Shown here piece after piece: positions 63,957 to 64,000 of a stretch of 64,000 nt of DNA; position 1 is the stretch's first letter; every line of letters starts with the position of its first letter. The DNA is taken from NCBI RefSeq assembly GCF_900111905.1, contig NZ_FOKM01000001.1, forward strand, positions 124,001 through 188,000, written 5' to 3'. A program made the position numbers and the translations under genes. The DNA is from Rhizobium sp. NFR07. GTDB taxonomy: Bacteria > Pseudomonadota > Alphaproteobacteria > Rhizobiales > Rhizobiaceae. The notes beneath the pieces were generated by a model. That model saw only the letters and a program-made list of their open reading frames with translations, was not told where the DNA came from and searched no databases.

Positions 63957-64000
63957 TCATTCGTCCGAGACGTTGATGACGATCTTGCCGAACGTATCCG
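63957..64000 (-). CDS. C-terminal end of a probable zinc-type alcohol dehydrogenase/quinone oxidoreductase (cut)
   Basis: The minus strand entering from the right edge reads DTFGKIVINVSDE followed by TGA. GKIVI(N/D)V at the extreme C terminus is typical of medium-chain quinone oxidoreductases and zinc alcohol dehydrogenases. Only 13 codons are visible, so this is tentative. It is convergent with AraC 2. Confidence 0.5.
   Translation of the reverse strand, partial: DTFGKIVINVSDE

Noticed and set aside
1..64000. CRISPR arrays, prophage, tRNA or rRNA genes, insertion sequences
   Set aside because: No regularly spaced repeats, phage structural genes, cloverleaf-length tRNA matches, rRNA segments or intact transposases were seen by eye.

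Overview
The window is GC-rich, densely packed bacterial DNA. Gene content suggests an alphaproteobacterium of the Rhizobiales (Rhizobium/Agrobacterium-like), probably an accessory replicon or catabolic island: tripartite tricarboxylate and Opp/Dpp-type ABC transporters, MmgE/PrpD proteins, several regulator-plus-catabolic-operon modules and a hydroxypyruvate isomerase/GlxR/glycerate kinase set. There are no rRNA, tRNA, phage, CRISPR or insertion-sequence genes that I can support. The taxonomic call is inference from gene style, not a database match.

Region A (1-13.5 kb) is an organic-acid locus. On the plus strand lie the end of an AbrB-type membrane protein, two isocitrate/isopropylmalate-dehydrogenase-fold enzymes (one close to tartrate dehydrogenase) and a PdxA-like enzyme. 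A minus-strand hydrolase among them carries the full fluoroacetate-dehalogenase residue set. From 13.46 kb back to 4.94 kb a nine-gene minus-strand operon encodes GntR, MmgE/PrpD, TctC, TctB, TctA, MmgE/PrpD, an SDR lacking most catalytic residues, and two half-size CHR-family transporters. An inverted repeat at 2711-2740 shares a 12-base core with the GntR gene's own promoter, so the two halves look like one regulon.

Region B (13.5-25 kb) holds a formate/oxalate-type module (YdeP-like molybdoprotein, a small overlapping protein, an OFA-family transporter and a LysR regulator). It is followed by a divergent epoxide hydrolase/LysR pair beside a DNA-glycosylase remnant, and a catalase with a clear terminator.

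Region C (25-45 kb) is a carbohydrate locus and the best candidate for an undescribed system. It has two LacI regulators with nearly identical recognition helices, two closely related Tat-exported binding proteins, one permease pair and one fused double ATPase. It also has a GH42-type glycosidase, two GHL6-like putative glycosidases without signal peptides, and hydroxypyruvate isomerase, tartronate semialdehyde reductase and glycerate 2-kinase. The layout implies import of an oligosaccharide or glycoside, cytoplasmic hydrolysis, and entry of a three-carbon product into glycolysis as 2-phosphoglycerate.

Region D (45-58.5 kb) is a peptide/amide locus: proline iminopeptidase, S9 peptidase, M20 amidohydrolase, a five-gene peptide-type ABC transporter, a class-C-beta-lactamase-fold hydrolase, a third MmgE/PrpD and a convergent LysR regulator. 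Region E (59-64 kb) has three SDR dehydrogenases, two paralogous AraC regulators and, at the right edge, the last codons of what looks like a zinc-type alcohol dehydrogenase or quinone oxidoreductase.
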